Source: Capsicum annuum
Taxonomy: Eukaryota > Streptophyta > Magnoliopsida > Solanales > Solanaceae
DNA length: 64,000 nt
Reading direction: 5' to 3'
Assembly: GCF_002878395.1 (NCBI RefSeq)
Contig: NW_025856049.1
Span: forward strand, 124,001 to 188,000
Shown here piece by piece: positions 44,904 through 56,675 of this stretch (positions are counted from its first letter, which is position 1; every line of letters begins with the position of its first letter). The position numbers were made by a program, and so were the translations under genes. The notes below the pieces were generated by a model. The model worked only from the letters and a program-made list of their open reading frames with translations, did no database searches and was not told the origin of the DNA.

Positions 44904-47283
44904 TGTAATACCTTGATCGTTTCTTAAGTCTAAATTCGTCTTTTATGTTGATACGTATGACTTCCAAAGTAATTGATTTTTAACCATCTTGTATTTCTAT
45001 AATTTATAATTGTTTTCATGTAGATCATTGAATAATATTTCCATCGATACAAATTTCATTGAAATCTAATATCGAACGAGGGAGCTATGGTCGTTTTACT
45101 TAACAGTATCAGATCACCCAGGTTTGACGGTGGACCTGGCGGACCGTCAGGTCCCTGGTGACCCGTAAAGTGCCCCGTCAAGCCAAGGAAGTGACTCCTT
45201 TTTTAGGCCATCGTACGATAGCCAAGTTGGTGGACCATCGAAAAGTGACAGACTGTCAAGTGGTTCATCAGGTCGAGACAGAATATCTCATTTTTAGCCC
45301 TCGAGTGATGAACGACTTAGTGGTCCGCCAGTTTCCTGATGGACCATCACTTCGACCATCACATCGATGTAGAACGCTCCAATTTTGGCACACTAGTGAT
45401 GGACGGTCTAGTGGACCATCAGGAGACTTGATGGACCGTCAGATCGACCGTCACATGCCCCAATCAGCGAATTTCAGCTTTTTCAAAAGAGCATTTTGGT
45501 CATTTCTACTCTTTGTTGCCTCATATATATATATATATCAAAGTAGTAAAGAGAAGATCATTTTCTCCTATTTCTTCAAGAATTTTCTAGAAAACTAGGG
45601 TTTTCTCATAACCCAAAAATCAAATCTTCTTCCAAGAAATTCAAGGATCTTCCTTAAATTTCTCCAAGTTGTTAAAGAATTAAATTCCCTAATTCAAGGG
45701 CATCAAGGATCTTAGCTAAAAGTGTAAGGAATAAGTTCCAAAAAAGTTTCTACATATCCAAAATTATAATCCATGGTATGTGGGGCTTGAATAAGAACAC
45801 TCTTTTTATTCTTGTGCCTAAAGATTTACTTTCTATTATTGATTTACATAATTTTTGCAAGTGGGTTTACACCCAAATTTCTTTATTTATGATTTATGAG
45901 ATTTGAGTTGAATAATTTTGATATTTATGATTATTTCACCATTATGTTTCTTAAATTTAGAATTTATTCCATGAATTGTACATTGTCATTTTGTATTGAT
46001 GATTTCTAAGCGATTTAAGACAAGTGTCATGAGTTATGTATTTCCACGAGAAATCTGACAATTGAATATATATCGATATTTGAGATTGAAAGTCAAGAAT
46101 GAGTCCTATCATATTTCCTTGAAGCTTTTGATATTTGAAAATATTTGATAAGCAAAGGTACTTGATGTTCAGAAAGATTGTTTTGATTTTGAGTCGAGTT
46201 AGGAATCCACATTTTTTTCATGACTTACAGATGAGATATATTTATGTTTTGGTCTTTAAAATAGACCCATGAGTTGATATTGATTAACATGGATTTCCTA
46301 ACACATTATGAGCTGAGTTTGGGAGGAGTATTTAGTACCAAGTGGGAAATATGGTATTTCCCCAAAAGTACGTGCCACCGTAGGATTGATGTTGATAATT
46401 GTGGGCTAGAGGCTGAGTATGGGATTGTGATAAAAAAATTGAGGTTGTACTCCCGGGCAAGAGTACAACACCACTGCCAATGTGGTGTTCTCTCCTTAGG
46501 AGGGCAAAATGTTGGACTCGATGCAACTCACATGGTGTAGTTATGTCGGTTATAAGAAACCACACGTCCATAATGATCCAAAAACCATGAGTTACCGAGT
46601 CACTCTAATTCATGAGTCGAAGAGTTTGAGTTGAGTCAAATAATTTATGAGATTTATGAAGCATATGTTATTACTAATGACTTACGGAAATGATGTTTTA
46701 GATAATTCAAGCGAAGAGAGTTATTATTGTCATCATGCAAGATTTTCTTATACATTTATGATATTATTTAAAATGTTGCATCCACCCCCACATACTCAGT
46801 ACATTCCCCAATACTGACTCCCATACTATTTTGTACTCTATATTTCCTCATGATATAGGTTCAGGTGCTCAGTCTCAGCAGTGACAGTGATCTTTGAGTA
46901 CCTTCATCTACATTTCTACGGTTGGTGAGTCCTCATGATTCGAGGACCCGTGTCTCCGATTTTGTATTCTTAATGGATGGTTGTTTACTTTCAGTTCAGT
47001 ACAAGTCAGTTAGGGATCTATTCCAATGGCTCCTTAGTCCTATGTAGTAGAGGCTTTGTCAGGCTAGTGTAACAGCATGTACAGAGATTTTAGTATTTTC
47101 ATTGTATAGGGAAGTATGACTTTGTGTTTCAGTATATTCATGATATGGTTATTCCTCTTTATGTTTGCATGATTTGCGCTATAATGAGTTCTGAAAGTGA
47201 TGAAAGACTTAGAGGATTAGCTTGATGCCACGTGTGTCTTGAGCACCAAGTGATGTCTCGGGATAGGTTCTTGGGGCGTTACA
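44904..47283 (+). repeat. SOLO-2, solo LTR nested in NAL-3
   Basis: It begins TGTAATACCTTGATC and ends GGGGCGTTACA with no partner LTR. The flanks ctact (44899-44903) and ctacc (47284-47288) form a near-perfect 5-bp duplication. It is related to SOLO-1 in opposite orientation. It carries the densest dyad array in the window (45124-45465) and a TATA-like AT run at 45521-45540. The open stretch 45158-45598 is read-through of the array, not a gene. Confidence 0.8.
45124..45540 (+). promoter_or_regulatory. SOLO-2 dyad array and TATA-like AT run
   Basis: Roughly a dozen copies of GATGGACCATCA/GATGGACCGTCAG-like dyads lie between 45124 and 45465. They are followed about 60 bp later by TCATATATATATATATATCA at 45521-45540. 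Each unit is close to its own reverse complement. A promoter role is inferred from the same layout in GYP-B, GYP-C and SOLO-1. Confidence 0.5.
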
Positions 47284-47436
47284 CTACCACTCATGCTTAA
47301 TGGGATACTAGGCACACAATCATCGTTCACTTGCACAAAAGTGTAAGAATTTGCTATTTTACCTTTATGTTCTTGAGCACATTCTTTTTTGCCTTGGTTC
47401 AGATCATGGCAGCTGACTTTCTCCTTTGAGAATCTC
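47284..47436 (-). pseudogene. NAL-3 fragment between two solo LTRs
   Basis: Minus-strand residues HKGKIANSYTFV..ND-like are shared with NAL-5 (HQGKIANSYTLVHMNDDHM near 58690-58770). It ends with the duplication atctc (47432-47436) of SOLO-3. Confidence 0.5.
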
Positions 47437-49970
47437 TGTAATACCCCAAACTTTATTTAAGTCAAAATCTAGTCCCCAGAAGAGTTAGCTTTCTAATGAT
47501 AAGAATTTCATCTAAATCCGGTATTGGAGTAAAATATTATGGACATTTTATTGAGAGCTGTCAAAACCACCTAGGTGTGACGGGCAGGTTGACGGACCGC
47601 TGATCTACCGACAGACCATCTCCTGAACCGTTGCAGCTAAGATAATAAGTCAATCTTCTTGCTAAGGTATGACAGACTGTTTGATGGACCGTCGAACATG
47701 CATTGGACTGTGGCCCAAGCCATCGCTAATACTGCAGTGAGTCACTATTCTGGTCCATATGAGATGGTCAGAATAACAGATCGTCGATCCAACAATAGAC
47801 CATCGCATAAGTCGTTGTGTATCCCATTCAACAATTTTTAAGCCATTTTAAAAAGGTATTTGGGTTTTTTTTCACCCGTTTTAACCCCTAATTATACTAG
47901 ATCATAGCTCATAACTTCATTATTCATTCAGAACACCAAATTAGGGTTTCTCTCAAAGATCAATCCCCAAGAACAAGAAATGTTAGATGCTTAATCCCAA
48001 GTCAAGACTAAGGATTTCCTCTACCAATCTTTAAGAAATCATCCACCCAGGTATGTCAATTGTTCATTAATGAATTCCTTTTGTCCATGAAGCCCAAGAA
48101 TCCAATTTTAAATTATAAATTAAGGTGTTTTTGTTGTGGATTCATTACAATCATATTGATGTTGTGAATGATACCCAAGATGGAATCGTTAATGTGTTTT
48201 CATTGATTTATGCTATCATGTGGATTGAAATCTTCTAAATTGTGTTGATTTATGCAACCATGATGAATTAATTTAATTTCAAAGCTTATGATTATAGTTA
48301 TGGATGCAAGGTGTTTAATACAATGACTAAGAGAATAGGAAACATTCCTTATAACTCAATTGTGACCAAAATGATGAACGTATGTTTCACCCTTAAGTTT
48401 ATATGACTCTCGTGTTATTGTTCTTTTTATATTGGATTGATGTAATGCTCATGAGATTAGTATTATGAAATTATGACATATTTACATGCACTTCTATTCA
48501 TGTGTAAGCTTATTCCACGGAAATAATTCTTTAATATCCATGATGATTGTACTATAAATTGTTTACTATGGTCGTATATCAAGATGTGTCAAGTCTTGTC
48601 AGTTTTATGTTATTGAGTCCTGGGGGTACTTGTACTCGACAATTTAGCTGTGTGCCTAGAGACAGTTTAATGTTTTCAAGATACTCTCAGTCAAGCTATG
48701 TTCAGTAGAATTTAGTCAGTCATATAACTCAGGAGAGCTCAGTAGTCCCAGTCAGTTATCAGATCTCAGTAATACTTCTTCCGTCAATGGAACTCAATAA
48801 ACTCAGTCCAGTCAGTTCAATATAATTAATTTAGTATCTAGTTAGATGGAAGTAGGAATTCAGCACTGAGTGAGCCCAAGGATGGGAACTCACTTGCAAG
48901 TAGATGGTGTGATTTTTAGAAGAAATCCTTGCTCTCTAGAACTACGTAGCCAATGTAGGTTGAGACTCTAACCTATTTAATGAGGGTTGATGAGGTGGCT
49001 TAACTTGTTAGATGAGGGTCCCACCGTTGTCCTTAGAGTACCTATTAGATTTGTGATTACTCACAGCTTGGCCTTACTCGTGGCGCGGTATTTACACCCT
49101 TCCAATTGGGGTTATAGATTGGACCCCAACTCAATTATATTATCTCATTTAGGACATGTCGGTTAGATTACTACTTCCCACAGTTACAGTCTTAGTCTCA
49201 GTCTCAGTAATAGAACTCAGATAGTTTTAAAGAATGTAGAACTGTAAGATACAGTCACCCAGTTCAGTTTGGAACTCAGCTAGTTTTATCAGAAGCAGGA
49301 CTTTTAGATACAGTCATTTAGATAATAGTATATCAGTCATATGAAACTTATGTTATTAGTGTTCTAATTCAGTGATGTCATAATCTCAGTCACAGTGCAC
49401 GAATTCATACATGTATTCTCACGTTCATGTTATTCATTCAATTAGCATTCTTTATGCATATAAACCTTTTACATTCAACCTACCTCACTTTCATACCTGT
49501 ACATTCAATTGTAGTGATGCATTTGCACTATGGGATTTTATACCATATTCAGAAGCACGAGCTATAGAGCATCCTTAGTAGATCAGTCATTCAGCATACA
49601 GACTAGAAGTGAGTCCTCATCATATGAGAATGTTATTATTTGACTATTTCATTCTATTAGTACTTAGTTTATTACAGTAGTTGAAGTTAGTTGGGGACAT
49701 GTCCCATCAACTCCTTATTCAGACAGTTTAGAGGATTTTAGACTAGCATGTTAAGACAGTTTTTTTGTTATTTTGTTATTGATATACCATATCTCCAGAT
49801 ATTATATGTTATCAAATTTTTGAACATTATGGCCGTTCCGCCATTTATTCCGCATTAATATAGTATGTTATGCAGTGCTCAATTACAAATATCAGTCATG
49901 GGTTGTCTTATATTCCTTTGAGGTCATGAGCACCGTGTGGCATTGTGGGTACCAAATTTGGGGTGTTACA
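47437..49970 (+). repeat. SOLO-3, solo LTR of the GYP-C family
   Basis: It starts TGTAATACCCCAAAC and ends GGGGTGTTACA, with a perfect 5-bp duplication atctc at 47432-47436 and 49971-49975. It aligns with the GYP-C right LTR over its whole length. Dyads occur at 47578-47815, with a TATA-like AATTATACTAG near 47889. The exact duplication suggests it is among the younger insertions here. Confidence 0.9.
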
Positions 49971-51357
49971 ATCTCTCATCACAAGGGAGTTGGTTAAGTC
50001 TTTTCCCTTCTTTCATCTCTTCATCTCTTTTCCCAAAATTGGGATTTAGTGTACTAAGCATTTGGCGTAATCTTCAATGAAGCTATCACAATGGTCATTG
50101 ATGTGATCAAACATGGCATTAAAATTATTGGCAACCATGGTACCTAAAAGAAATAAACAAACCTACAAAACTAACAAACAAGTTACTTCAAATATCCTCA
50201 CCAACTCTCTCACTCTCAGATTCTTACCTCACACTTGGTCTCAAAAGTATTGAAACTTTTGCATGTACTTGGCAAGTGATTGAAAGATATTTCTACTTTG
50301 GCCCGAAATGAACTTCGTTTGATAAGATGCAAAGAAATTGCTTACGGACTTAAACCAAAATGATACAATGAATAACAAATGATAAAAGCACAAAAGAAAC
50401 ATAGACACAAAAGAAAGAACTCTAGATTCATTATCAACCTAAAAGGTAATTACTAGTTTGGAAATTAATGGTTGAATAAACACAAAAGCAACAATGAACA
50501 ACAAATAGAAACTTAGAAATCAAATTTAGAACTCAATTTAGTTGTTCACAAAAATGATGATGTGGCAGTTTGTCATTGGGCATCACTTTTAATTTTTTTT
50601 ATCAACTTCAAAATCTCTTGTTTCGGCAAAACACTCCTTTAGGGAAGAAGGATTTTGGTTTTAGAGGGAACAATGAAGGTTTTGAAGCCTTTTTGGAGCT
50701 TCAAATGAATTCAATATGAGTTGGTGCCCCCCTTGTACTTTCAATTGTACTTGATTATTCCTTTGGTATCTTCTTTCTTTTGGATGACAATGAGTATACC
50801 AAGGAATATTCTTTCATAAACAACAAGTATAATCTCTTTTTTCCCTCTATTTGGATCAAACAAGCTCTTTGAATATTCCTTTTCCCCAAGATATGAAGAT
50901 GGAAGAACAAAATGAATATTAAAGAGTTGACCAAGTTTGACCAACAAGCAAATGAACCCTAATTTCAAATTTTCTTTTGGGTCTAGGTTCCTTAGGACAA
51001 GGCAAGCTCAATCAACTAAAAATCATCCACAAATCACATCAACAACACAAACCCAAAACGTCACCACCTCCAAAAAGCTCCAAACAAGCCACAACAATAG
51101 TGGATCTAGCTCAAAAACAACTAAATCTTGTTCTAAACTTAGATCAAGACCCTTTAAGTGCTAGATAACAAGAATCCAACACTATAAACTATCAAAACTA
51201 GTAGATATAAGTTGTGAAATTCTGATCTTCTATAAACAACAAGACAACACACAATTTTTTGAGTTTTTCTGATTTTTGACTCTTTTTTGTGATAATTTTC
51301 TTAGATCCAAGACTTAGAGCTGTGGGAACAACTCTAATACAAGGATTTGATACCAAA
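49971..51357 (-). other. NAL-3 start codon region, leader and primer site
   Basis: The ATG at about 50137-50139 (minus, MVANNFNAMFDHINDH) opens the coding region. The leader runs 50140-51340 and the primer site is at 51341-51355 (minus TTGGTATCAAATCCTT; initiator-Met type). The short open frames at 50741-51168 are not conserved as protein. A GTACTTTCAATTGTAC dyad near 50736-50751 recurs in the NAL-4 and NAL-5 leaders. Confidence 0.6.
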
Positions 51358-52274
51358 TGATAGTTACAATAAAGCTATAACCAAATTTCAAGACTATTGA
51401 AGCAAAAATCAGCAGCTAAAGAATGAGGAGATGAAGTCGAAACAATAAGAAAATTGCATGAAATGAAAGATAGTAATGAAAAATACACCAACTCTTATGA
51501 TTGTCACCTAAGTGTATATTAAATACTTAAACACACCTCACTATTGATGGATAACACTTAATTCTTAGGTGGACACAAAGGGATCAAATCCTCAAGCACC
51601 AAACCTTTCTTGCCAAAATATCAACAAAATGATTCCACACTCAACGATGACCCTAGTTTCAATGTCTTTTCAAAGACCTACACTAAAATGGTTTTTCCAT
51701 GCCCTAGACTTGGGATAGAAAATACAATTTGAGTTTCACTCAATCAATTCATCAAAACTTAGGAAAATAGAAGCCTAATTGTCTATTTATACCTATTATA
51801 AACAAAGACTAAAATACCCTTATTGAAGGATGTTCCTTTGGAGTGTAGAAGAGGAGTCCCAAAAGACCATAATACCCATTAGTTGAGGTGCCTTTGGAGT
51901 GTATTTAAGCCTGAATTGGAGTATATTCAAGGTCCCTCTTCATTATTAGCAAGTACACTCCCTTGAATGAATGCCACATACTCTTACGAGCCTTCACCTT
52001 CATACATGACACCTCGTGTCTTTCGACTTGATGAATTGAGCTTCTTTCATGCTCTCAAAATTAAGGATGGTTCATTTTTCAAGGATTATGGTCCTTGTGT
52101 AAGCATCAATGAAAGCATCCAAGAAACCTTCAACACACGGGATTAAATTACGTCTTGCTCAAAATGGGCCTTCCATGAATATTCTTGTTAACTCGGAGTG
52201 ACCAAGTCTTGAGCCTTTAGGGGTTGGCCTCCAAAGTAGTCTTCAACATCTAAGGCAGCCATTTGACTTGTATC
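51358..52274 (-). repeat. NAL-3 5' LTR
   Basis: It begins TGATAGTTACAATAA right after the primer site and ends CTTGTATC. It aligns with 42419-43341. A TATA-like GTCTATTTATACC occurs near 51781-51793. Confidence 0.8.
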
Positions 52275-52345
52275 TTTGGCACACTAATATTAACCGTCCA
52301 TTCAAGGACTTTCTCTCTAGGAAAATAGAAATACACCCTCTTATT

Positions 52346-52621
52346 TCAGCAATCTATCATGGGATAGAAAGAAGCCAACCAATCCATACCCATTATAGCA
52401 TCAAAATCTACAATTTCTAACTCAAATAAGTTATCCTTTGTACCGTGACCACAAATAGTTATTATACAGTTTTGATACACTCTTCTAGGAATAAGAGATT
52501 CATCAGTTGGCATTGAAACTTCAAATGGCTTAACTAGTAATTCTGGTATTCTTTTGAACTTTCCAGCAACCAATGGAGTGAAATATGATAATTTAGAACC
52601 CTGATCAATTAATGCATACAC
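52346..52621 (-). pseudogene. GYP-A2 aspartic protease
   Basis: A 91-residue open stretch with MYALIDQGSKLSYFTPLVAG (catalytic Asp at residue 6), LLVKPFEVSMPTDES and VDFDAIMGMDWLASFYP. It is the best-preserved protease in the window and matches GYP-A residue for residue in many places. It is separated from RT by the NAL-3 insertion. The start codon shown is internal to a former polyprotein. Confidence 0.85.
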
Positions 52622-52699
52622 ATCATGTTAAAAGACAAACAATGTACCTGTAACCACATATGGAGAATTCTCTAAATATTTTTGATCCGTTAAAGAATA

Positions 52700-53961
52700 T
52701 GTACGATTCTAAACTCCACTAGAGTTAGCTGATTCTTTAGCACCTCTACTACGAACCATAGACTATACACCCCTACATGATTAAGCCAGCGATGATGATG
52801 ATGTAACGACTGATCCATTAGGTCATTCCATACCACCTACGCCCTTTTATGGGTATTCTTTCATCTTATGCCCCGATGTACCACACTAAAACCAAGCATT
52901 TGTCCTGAACTATCATGTACCTAAATAAAGCTTTCCACATTATTTACATGGCTGCCAAGGAGATCTTAATTGGCTTATATTTCCTTGTTATTGATTCCCC
53001 ATTGTTCATGAACTTTGAATCTCACTTCTTTGCAAAAACTAGTTTCCTTTAAACCCTTGAAACTATGGTGTAGCACTAGTTGCAATTTTAAAAGATAATG
53101 GCCTAGGCGGTCTATTAGAAAACCAATGTCTAAACTCTCCTTGGGATGCCATAAGCTTGTATCTTTGCTCTGTCCATGTCTTTGTTCAAAGCAGCAATAT
53201 TAAAATCTCTAACCATATATGGATCCAATCTATCCACATATCAATGTACTCTATCATCCATTTTAGCTACTATATTAGGAGCATACCTAGCTAAATAGTT
53301 AAACCGCAGGCTATACTCCCTCACGCTCATATTTTCTTAGCGGAGATTTAGGAAATGATCTGCACGAGCCTCTTGGATCTCAAACAGAAGATAATGATCA
53401 ATAAATACATCTTTAAATTCTTTCCAAGTAGCTGAAGGTGCATCAATACCCCTAGATCATTTCCAGTCTTCATACCAAAATATAGCCCCCCCTTTAAATT
53501 TCTATAGTGCTAGCTCAACTTTCTTTTTACCTGATACGTGCATGACATCTAGAGCCCTTTGGATTTGATCCATAAAGTCCTGTGGGTGTTTATTAACATC
53601 TGATCCGGTAAATATGGGAGGATCTAGCTTAAGGAAATCCTTTGTTTGTAAGCTAGCTGCTTTATCTCACCACTAGATCCTGTGGTTGGAATAGTTTTTC
53701 CTTGATCTTGTCCAGCAATAATACGAGCCAATAATTTCACCATATTCATTAGATCTTGCTTAGTATCATTAATGGGTGGTTCTGAGGAAGCAGTTCTTCT
53801 GCTTCTTAGCTCTTCTAGGAAAGAGGAGTATAAGAAGTTTGTGATATAGACTCAGCCTGAGCCTCACTTTGATTAACATACCTAGGTGGTGACTTATTGG
53901 TCCCTTCTCCAGCAGCCACATCTATTCACTTACCAGTATTCTTACTCCTTGTAACCGGAAT
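52700..53961 (-). pseudogene. GYP-A2 gag relic with lost start codon
   Basis: Minus-strand blocks FLKLDPPIFTGSDVNKHPQD (about 53570-53640), TWKEFKDVFIDHYLLFEIQE (about 53370-53430) and ENMSVREYSLRFNYLARYAP (about 53280-53340) match GYP-A gag. A decayed zinc-knuckle region lies towards 52850-52950. The codon aligned with the GYP-A start ATG reads ATT here (53959-53961). Stops and frame changes are common. Confidence 0.78.
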
Positions 53962-54165
53962 CTTTACTATAATAAGAGAAAAAAATAGATTTAATGGTTA
54001 AATAAGATTTCACCTAAAACATGGGCTCTATTGTACGATCTAAGATATGAAGAAAAAAAGACAATCCCTAAATATACCATAGCCTCCTGTTTATAGATGT
54101 GGTGCACAAAACACCCATAATCAAGACTCTACATAGATATGGATCTGTGGACTCCCTTGGACGAC

Positions 54166-54179
54166 CTGCTCTAATACCA
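54166..54179 (-). other. GYP-A2 primer-binding site
   Basis: Minus strand TGGTATTAGAGCAG, four bases from the LTR start at 54184; initiator-Met type, one base from consensus over the first 12. Confidence 0.85.
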
Positions 54180-54183
54180 CTTT

Positions 54184-54766
54184 TGTCACGCCTCCAATCC
54201 TATTGGGGAAGACACCAGTGCCATGATGGCTCGAGAGAACAAATCCATGACCTTTTACTCCTCATGCATGAAACTATAATAAGCAAAGGATATATAATAC
54301 ATTGATGAGAAATAAATGACATGCCTAAATTTATATATATATACTAAATTTAGCCGTTGGGGCCATAACATCCAAAAGATAAGAAACCATCATTACAACT
54401 TTACATTAGTTTACAAAACCTCTAAAAGATTTATAGACGTCTTGTTAAGGTTGGGAAAAACCCCTGCTTTAATCTTGACCATTGTACAACACCAAAATAT
54501 ATAAAACAAACTCGAAAAGCCCCGAATCAATCTAAAGCTCTCTAATAGCCACTGAATTATCTAGGCTTCTACTGAGAAGGTATATTTGTTGAAGAACCTC
54601 TGCTTGCAGCATGAAATATAGATCCCCCATAAGGGGGGTTTGTACAAAAATATTTACTAAATATGTAAGGCTAAAAGTAACCACACATGATACAGGAGCT
54701 CAACGGAAATCAGATATAAGTGTACAAATTGTACTAATAGACCACTTTTATATACACAAGGGAACT
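54184..54766 (-). repeat. GYP-A2 5' LTR, truncated
   Basis: It starts TGTCACGCCTCC and aligns with 36515 to about 37080, then stops at a junction with NAL-4 leader sequence. About 2.2 kb of LTR is missing. The dyad promoter part is lost. Confidence 0.82.
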
Positions 54767-56199
54767 TGAGAGGTGCGTGAGCGAAATTAGGGGGAAAATG
54801 GAGGGTTTGGAGACCTTTTCAATTTTCGAATGGATCTGAAAATAATTGGTCCCCCCTTTGTACATTCAATTGTACTTTGATATTCCCTTTGTCCCCCCTT
54901 CTTTTGGAAGATTTGGAATATGCTAGGGAATATTCTTTGTACAAACAACTTTCACCTTCTCTTTCTTTCTTTTTGTCATCAAACAATGTCTTTGTATATT
55001 CTTCTTCAACAAGTTTTGCAGATGATAAAGAACAATATGAATATTCAAGAGTTGACCAAGGTTTGACCACTAGGCAAATGAACCCTAAATTCAATTTTTC
55101 CTTTAGATCTAGGTTCCCTTTGCCAAGACAAACTCAAATATCAACAAATCATCCACAAAACATCCGCAATACAAAAATTCACATGTTGCCCTCTTCGCAA
55201 AAGCTTCAAAATACCACAACAATGGTGGATCTTAGCTAAAGCACAACCAAATCTTATTTCAGACATAGATATAGACATATTAAGTGGTAGAGAACAAAAA
55301 TCTAACACTTGAAACCAATAAAACAAAATAAAATTTAGTCAATATATATTGTAACTCATGGATCTACCACAAACAAAAGGACAACACACAATTTTTTTGA
55401 GATTTTTGGATATTTTGACTTTTTTGTGAGATTTTCTTAATAAGGACACTAGAGCAAGGATTTAGGGATGTAGGAACAACCCTAACCAAGGGTTTGACAC
55501 AAAATGATAGCCTAAAGGAAGGCTAAAACACAAAATGGACACTAAGATAACAAAAATCAGAAACTAAAAGAAAGGCAGATGAAGTAGAAGAACATAAATA
55601 GACGATTCGAAAGAAAAATGATAGATAATAAGACATTTACCAACACTAATGAGAAGCACTAAAGTGTATATCAAGAACTTAAGCACAAATCACCTACATT
55701 GATTATACCTCATTGTTAGGTAGACCCAAAGGAAGTCACCTTCGCTAAGCACCAACCTTTCTTGCCAATTTGTCTATACAAGTGAAATCCATCAATTGTG
55801 CTAACCCTAATTTCGGTTTCAACACTAAATTACAACTAAAGAGTATTCTTTCAATATTCATCAAAGATAATGAAAAATTAAAGCTAAAGGTGAATTTATA
55901 CTATTATTAGACAATGTAAAAAATACACTTAATGAAGGGTGCTCCTTTGGAGTGTAAAAAGGGAGTCTAAAAAGACCACAATATCCCTAATTTAAGGTAC
56001 CTTTAGAGTGTATTCAAGGCTGCCTTGGAGTGCATTCAAAGCTCTTCTTCACGTTTTAGCAAATACACTCCCTTTGTTGAAGGCATCAGGCTCTCACAAG
56101 ATCCCATTTGCATGAACAAAGCTTGAAAAGGCTCCAAAAGGGTCTTCAATCCGAAACTTGAACCTTTAATAATACCTTATGCTCTTCATGTCTGTATCA
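54767..56199 (-). mobile_element. NAL-4, truncated pol-less element (leader plus 5' LTR)
   Basis: It retains leader (54767-55487), a degenerate primer site (55488-55504, minus TTTTGTGTCAAACCC) and 5' LTR 55505-56199. It lacks all coding sequence and the 3' LTR. The leader has the GTACATTCAATTGTAC dyad near 54861-54876. The open stretches at 54819-55239 are leader and are not conserved as protein. Confidence 0.7.
55505..56199 (-). repeat. NAL-4 5' LTR
   Basis: It begins TGATAGCCTAAAGGA and ends TCTGTATCA, 695 bp. It resembles the NAL-3 and NAL-5 LTRs (for example AAGGGTGCTCCTTTGGAGTG near 55937-55956). Confidence 0.72.
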
Positions 56200-56675
56200 C
56201 CAGACAAATCTATAGAAAATACATCCATGAAGTCATGAAGAATTCAAACAAAATCCATGAATGTTGGCGAGGTAATGTTAATATCATCAATATGAGTTAA
56301 ATAAGATAAATACTTCTATCTCTATTCTCCGACGAACATGAAAAATGGATAAAACACCCTTCTGAATTAAATATACCTTTCCAAACTAACCTTAGCAAAC
56401 TAAGCATAGCTAAGGTCAGGGGCTTAGCATAACTATTCAAAATAGCATGATAAGGAAATAACCAATCCATATCTAAGATAACATCAAAATTAACCATATT
56501 TCAAATAATCAAGTCTACCCAAGTCCCACAACACGTAAAGGTAAGCGCACAACATCGATACACCTAATCCACCACAAAAGAATCTCCTACAATTGTAGAA
56601 ACATAAAGAGGCATAGAAGAGGCTCACACACAACATCAAAACCAAAAACACAATCTATAAACACATAGAAGAAGG
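56200..56675 (-). pseudogene. GYP-D aspartic protease relic
   Basis: The open stretch 56297-56497 has MVNFDVILDMDWLFPYHAIL and AMLSLLRLVWKG, the second protease block of a gypsy family different from GYP-A. Upstream (56498-56675), MPLYVSTIVGDSFVVD continues it. It is the right-hand remnant of GYP-D. The RT that should lie between it and 36514 is missing. Confidence 0.7.

Larger units (their letters stand above)
42419..52274 (-). mobile_element. NAL-3, pol-less LTR element nested in GYP-A2
   Basis: Minus strand, with 3' LTR 42419 to about 43341 and 5' LTR 51358-52274. The flanks cttgg (42414-42418) and tttgg (52275-52279) form a one-mismatch duplication, placed in the RT-protease linker of GYP-A2. 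After removing SOLO-2 and SOLO-3 the interior is about 3.1 kb. It holds conserved NAL coding blocks and no RT, RNase H or integrase. Confidence 0.82.
36515..54766 (-). mobile_element. GYP-A2, second copy of the GYP-A family
   Basis: A minus-strand gypsy element, with 3' LTR 36515-39291, chromodomain to RT at 39420-42177, protease 52346-52621, gag to 53961, primer site 54166-54179 and 5' LTR 54184-54766. Interior homology with GYP-A runs across the NAL-3 insertion (AAATTTACCT at 42404-42413, resuming after 52279). The 5' LTR is cut short at 54766 by a deletion. Its outer left boundary is poorly defined because the LTR end has decayed. Confidence 0.85.

Noticed and set aside
45158..45598. 146-residue open frame in SOLO-2
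   Set aside because: It runs through the dyad array of an LTR. The repeated DGP/WTI-like residues come from the repeated DNA motif, and it has no counterpart in the related LTR.
46274..46571. Overlapping 88- and 79-residue frames on both strands
   Set aside because: Inside SOLO-2, not conserved in SOLO-1, and one is the shadow of the other.
54819..55239. Two overlapping open frames (91 and 120 residues) on opposite strands
   Set aside because: They lie in the NAL-4 leader. The NAL-3 and NAL-5 leaders align as DNA but do not keep these frames.
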